Positions 63,534-64,000 of a DNA stretch of 64,000 nucleotides are shown piece by piece. Origin of the DNA: Bipolaris cookei (taxonomy: Eukaryota; Ascomycota; Dothideomycetes; Pleosporales; Pleosporaceae). Below the pieces are notes generated by a model. It was not told the origin of the DNA and did no database searches. It saw only the letters and a program-made list of their open reading frames with translations. The stretch lies in assembly GCA_002286855.1 (NCBI GenBank), contig NRSV01000089.1:1-64000 (forward strand), written 5' to 3'. Position numbers and translations under genes: made by a program. How positions within the stretch are numbered: position 1 is the stretch's first letter; each line of letters opens with the position of its first letter.

Positions 63534-64000
63534 GAAAACTCTAGCGCTTATAGCTCTGCTTCTAGAAAATTATATTTAGAGCCTTAGCTTATTCTTATAT
63601 GTCTTTCCTTTATTGCTAATCCACGCTTAGCACTATGGCAATGCTGGTATCTTCTATGAGGTCTTAGATTGACTAGTATTCGCACTGCGCCTAGTTGGTA
63701 TCGTCTGCATCCGCGCTGCCTTCAACTAATAGTATAGGGGAAGATGATACTCTAGGCGTAATATCCATCCTTACGTGCCCGGACGCACGGTGTAACAGGG
63801 CGCTTTCTTTTTCAGACCCTTGGATTGTCCACAGCGTGCCTGCATATAGAAAAGCGTAATGCACATTCACTCTGCAGCTCTCGCAATTCTAGCACATCGG
63901 CCTCTAACTCGAAAAAAGTGCGTTGTTAACCGTGCTATCGCTCGTTCTATTAATACTGTTAACTAACTCTCCTCTAATACCTCTCTGCTCCTCTGCGACG
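63534..64000. other. AT-rich 3' flank of copy 2
   Basis: No gene. Contains a CCACGCTTAGCAC block at about 63621-63635 that also occurs near 59012 in the 5' flank of copy 1. Confidence 0.4.

Larger units (their letters stand above)
61248..64000 (+). mobile_element. Pogo-family transposon copy 2 (3' end not reached)
   Basis: Starts at a TA dinucleotide with TAACCTCCCTCCCCGTAGGT...GAACATCCC, the same terminus type as copies 1 and 3. It continues with a 600-bp 5' flank, the transposase frames and a 3' flank. No matching inverted terminus is found before the window ends, so the element probably extends past 64000. It is inserted in the DDE region of the older relic to its left. Confidence 0.65.

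Noticed and set aside
1..64000. CRISPR arrays, operons, bacterial promoters or Shine-Dalgarno sites
   Set aside because: The window is eukaryotic nuclear DNA; the only tandem arrays are WD40 coding units, microsatellites and LTR duplications.

Overview
This is a 64 kb window of nuclear DNA from a filamentous ascomycete. Short GT-AG introns (mostly 47-102 nt) with CTAAC/CTAAT-type branch sites, an ING/PHD regulator, EFR3, GPI13, BOR1, PUF and SLD7 homologues, an Alt a 1-like secreted protein, a HET-NACHT-WD40 gene and RIP-style decay of transposons all fit Pezizomycotina. A dothideomycete of the Pleosporales type is my inference; no ribosomal marker is present to prove it.

Layout. (1) 1-6100 is a transposon graveyard: truncated Ty1/copia elements with LTRs (some folded back on themselves), Pogo/Fot1-type relics and a hAT relic. 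(2) 6122-46188 is a gene-rich core: ING/PHD protein (-), Gfd2/QIP-like exonuclease (+), BOR1-like transporter (+), EFR3 (-), a possible mitochondrial IF3-like protein (-), a zinc-finger-like regulator (-), an unrecognised 401-aa protein (-), GPI13 (-), a small one-TM protein (-), a PUF protein (+) behind a 3.8 kb leader/promoter region, a spermatogenesis-associated-20-type thioredoxin protein (+), an intron-containing tRNA-Ile (-), a DHA1-type MFS transporter (-) and a small conserved hypothetical (-). (3) 47400-51000 holds an F-box pseudogene and an SLD7-like gene. (4) 51500-64000 is an accessory island: an Alt a 1-like secreted protein, a HET-NACHT-WD40 NLR-type gene bracketed by inverted sequences of one Pogo family, a cryptic three-exon cysteine-rich secreted-protein gene, and a second Pogo copy inserted into an older Pogo relic.

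What stands out. The most interesting stretch is 51.5-60 kb. A non-self-recognition (NLR-like) gene with nearly identical WD40 repeats carries a stop at codon 5 where relatives have glutamine. It lies between oppositely oriented Pogo copies, with two small secreted-protein genes nearby. The 71-residue, six-cysteine secreted protein at 59410-59735 is visible only after resolving two introns by eye. Nonsense changes interpretable as C-to-T recur in the NLR, the F-box gene and one Pogo copy, suggesting that RIP-like mutation has leaked from repeats into neighbouring genes. In the core, five introns are multiples of three without stops, and one intron is best explained as GC-AG.

Splice models were made by eye from frame continuity, splice consensus and family memory. 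No alignment or database search was run.
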